From Pararhodospirillum photometricum DSM 122 (GTDB taxonomy: Bacteria > Pseudomonadota > Alphaproteobacteria > Rhodospirillales > Rhodospirillaceae), in the NCBI RefSeq assembly GCF_000284415.1, contig NC_017059.1, positions 2,448,003 to 2,453,377 on the forward strand: a stretch of 5,375 bases of DNA, given 5' to 3'. The notes beneath the pieces are model-generated. The model was given only the letters and a program-made list of their open reading frames with translations. It was not told where the DNA came from and searched no databases. The number at the start of each line of letters is the position of its first letter. The first letter of the stretch is position 1. Below are positions 4,347 to 5,375 of this stretch, in pieces. A program made the translations under genes and the position numbers.

Positions 4347-5375
4347 GTGACTCCTGTTGTTGTTGCCCCAGATCTCTCCTCCCCCGTTTCGGTACCCATT
4401 CCTCCCAGGGGGCCCGGGGCGGGGGGACGAGGGTGGACGGTGGAGATCGACAGCAAGCGCACTGTCTTGACGGTATCGGGCGACTGGATCGGCGGCGACA
4501 GGGGCGTGGACATCGGCGCGGTGGCCCGGATTCTCGCCGAAAAGCCCTCTGTTTTGGTGTTTCAGGCCGAGGCGTTGGGGCGCTGGGACAGTGGTTTGCT
4601 GGCTTTTCTGGGGCTTTTGCGCGACGGCGCCCTCGCGCAGGGCTTGAGGGTGGAGGATAGCGGATTGCCCGGGCCGGCGCGCCGTTTGCTCGCCCTCACC
4701 GTCGTATCGGGAGAGCTCGGTCCAAGCGCGGGTGTGCCCCCATCGTTTTTAGCACGCGTTGGAGGGGCGGGACTGGGCGTTGCAACCGAGGCGCTGGCCG
4801 GCATCGGCTTGGTGGGCCGGGTGGCCCTTCAGAGCGGTGCGGCGCTGCGCGGTCCTTCCGTTGTGCGGGCAACCGACGTACTCGACGCCATGCGCCAAGC
4901 GGGAGGCGCCGCCTTGCCGCTGGTTGCGGCGGTCAACGCCTTGGTTGGCGGCATTTTGGCGTTTGTCGGAGCGGTTCAGTTGCGCGGCTTCGGGGCCGAT
5001 GTGTATGTGGCGGGAATGGTCGGGATTGCCGTGGTGCGCGAAATGGCGGCGTTGATGACGGCCATCCTTCTGGCCGGACGCACCGGCGGCGCCTTTGCCG
5101 CCACGTTGGCGACCATGCAGGGCAACGAGGAAATCGACGCTCTGACCGCCGTGGGCATTCCGGTGGTGGACTTTCTTGTGGTGCCGCGGGTCCTCGCCCT
5201 CACCGTGATGATGCCGCTGTTATACCTGTATGGATGCGCCACGGGCATTTTGGGAGGGTTTTTCGTTGCGGTGGCAACCCTGAATGTGTCAGCGATCGCC
5301 TATCTGCAAGAAACCCGCCTCGCGGTCTCGGGTCTTCAGTTTGCCCTTGGTCTGAGCAAAAGCCTGAGCTTTGGG
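4347..5375 (+). CDS. mlaE: MlaE-family lipid ABC transporter permease with N-terminal STAS-like domain (partial, 3' end outside window)
   Basis: 343 codons are present without a stop; about 50-60 more would complete a typical member. MlaE is the inner-membrane permease of the Mla/Ttg2 system, which moves phospholipids between inner and outer membranes and maintains outer-membrane asymmetry. Residues about 33-110 look like a STAS-type domain: strand RTVLTVSGDW (38-47), strand SVLVFQA, then RWDSGLLAFLGLL (79-91), matching the D-S/T-x-G helix start of STAS proteins. In E. coli this role is played by the separate subunit MlaB. Residues about 172-343 are the permease: a first membrane segment (about 190-210), REMAALMTAILLAGRTGGAF (231-250), the cytoplasmic QGNEEIDALTAVGIP segment (258-272) that contacts the ATPase in such transporters, and further helices to the KSLSFG end. 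No in-frame ATG exists before the domain. GTG at 4347 is chosen for its ribosome site and adds a Pro/Gly-rich tail of 31 residues; GTG at 4440 would start exactly at the STAS domain and remains possible. mlaF and mlaD are expected downstream. Confidence 0.9.
   Translation, partial: MTPVVVAPDLSSPVSVPIPPRGPGAGGRGWTVEIDSKRTVLTVSGDWIGGDRGVDIGAVARILAEKPSVLVFQAEALGRWDSGLLAFLGLLRDGALAQGLRVEDSGLPGPARRLLALTVVSGELGPSAGVPPSFLARVGGAGLGVATEALAGIGLVGRVALQSGAALRGPSVVRATDVLDAMRQAGGAALPLVAAVNALVGGILAFVGAVQLRGFGADVYVAGMVGIAVVREMAALMTAILLAGRTGGAFAATLATMQGNEEIDALTAVGIPVVDFLVVPRVLALTVMMPLLYLYGCATGILGGFFVAVATLNVSAIAYLQETRLAVSGLQFALGLSKSLSFG

Noticed and set aside
4759..5055. 98-codon plus-strand frame and a minus-strand frame (4976-5248) inside the permease
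   Set aside because: Both are shadows of the MlaE frame, which continues through them with conserved permease motifs.
1..5375. CRISPR arrays, tRNA or rRNA genes, insertion sequences
   Set aside because: I saw no regularly spaced direct repeats, tRNA-like cloverleaf, rRNA segments, transposase frame or terminal repeats with target duplications.

Overview
The window is GC-rich DNA from a Gram-negative bacterium. A lipid-transport permease of the MlaE family with a fused N-terminal STAS-like domain, a small secreted PepSY-type protein and a CsbD-type stress protein, all with GC-biased codon use, suggest an alphaproteobacterium, possibly of the Rhodospirillales. The lineage is an inference from gene style and is not proven by the sequence.

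Layout from left to right: positions 1-164 hold no gene, only a GC-rich hairpin. A 91-residue exported PepSY-like protein lies on the minus strand (165-440). A gene-free gap of about 385 bases follows, and its right end carries a good intrinsic terminator (777-815) for the next gene. That gene is a complete 864-residue P-type cation-transporting ATPase on the minus strand (826-3420), with all the catalytic motifs of the family but an unusual set of membrane residues. Next comes a 613-base intergenic region (3421-4033). It is the divergent control region for the ATPase (leftward) and for a 56-residue CsbD-family protein (rightward, 4034-4204). It contains several inverted repeats and a possible pair of overlapping tiny ORFs with a strong Shine-Dalgarno sequence. 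The window ends inside a GTG-started gene on the plus strand (4347 to the edge) encoding a STAS-MlaE permease fusion. It is easy to miss because it has no in-frame ATG near its beginning and no stop inside the window.

Taken together the genes concern the cell envelope and stress: an ion pump in the inner membrane, a small periplasmic protein, a stress-associated cytosolic protein and a phospholipid ABC transporter permease. Nothing shows that they form one pathway. Each appears to have its own transcription unit, and the mla partners (ATPase MlaF, substrate-binding MlaD) would be expected just beyond the right edge.

I see no obviously new system. The points most worth a second look are the ATPase's non-canonical ion-site residues, an AT-rich, rare-codon patch inside that gene at the start of membrane helix 5, and the repeat-rich intergenic region with the overlapping mini-ORFs.
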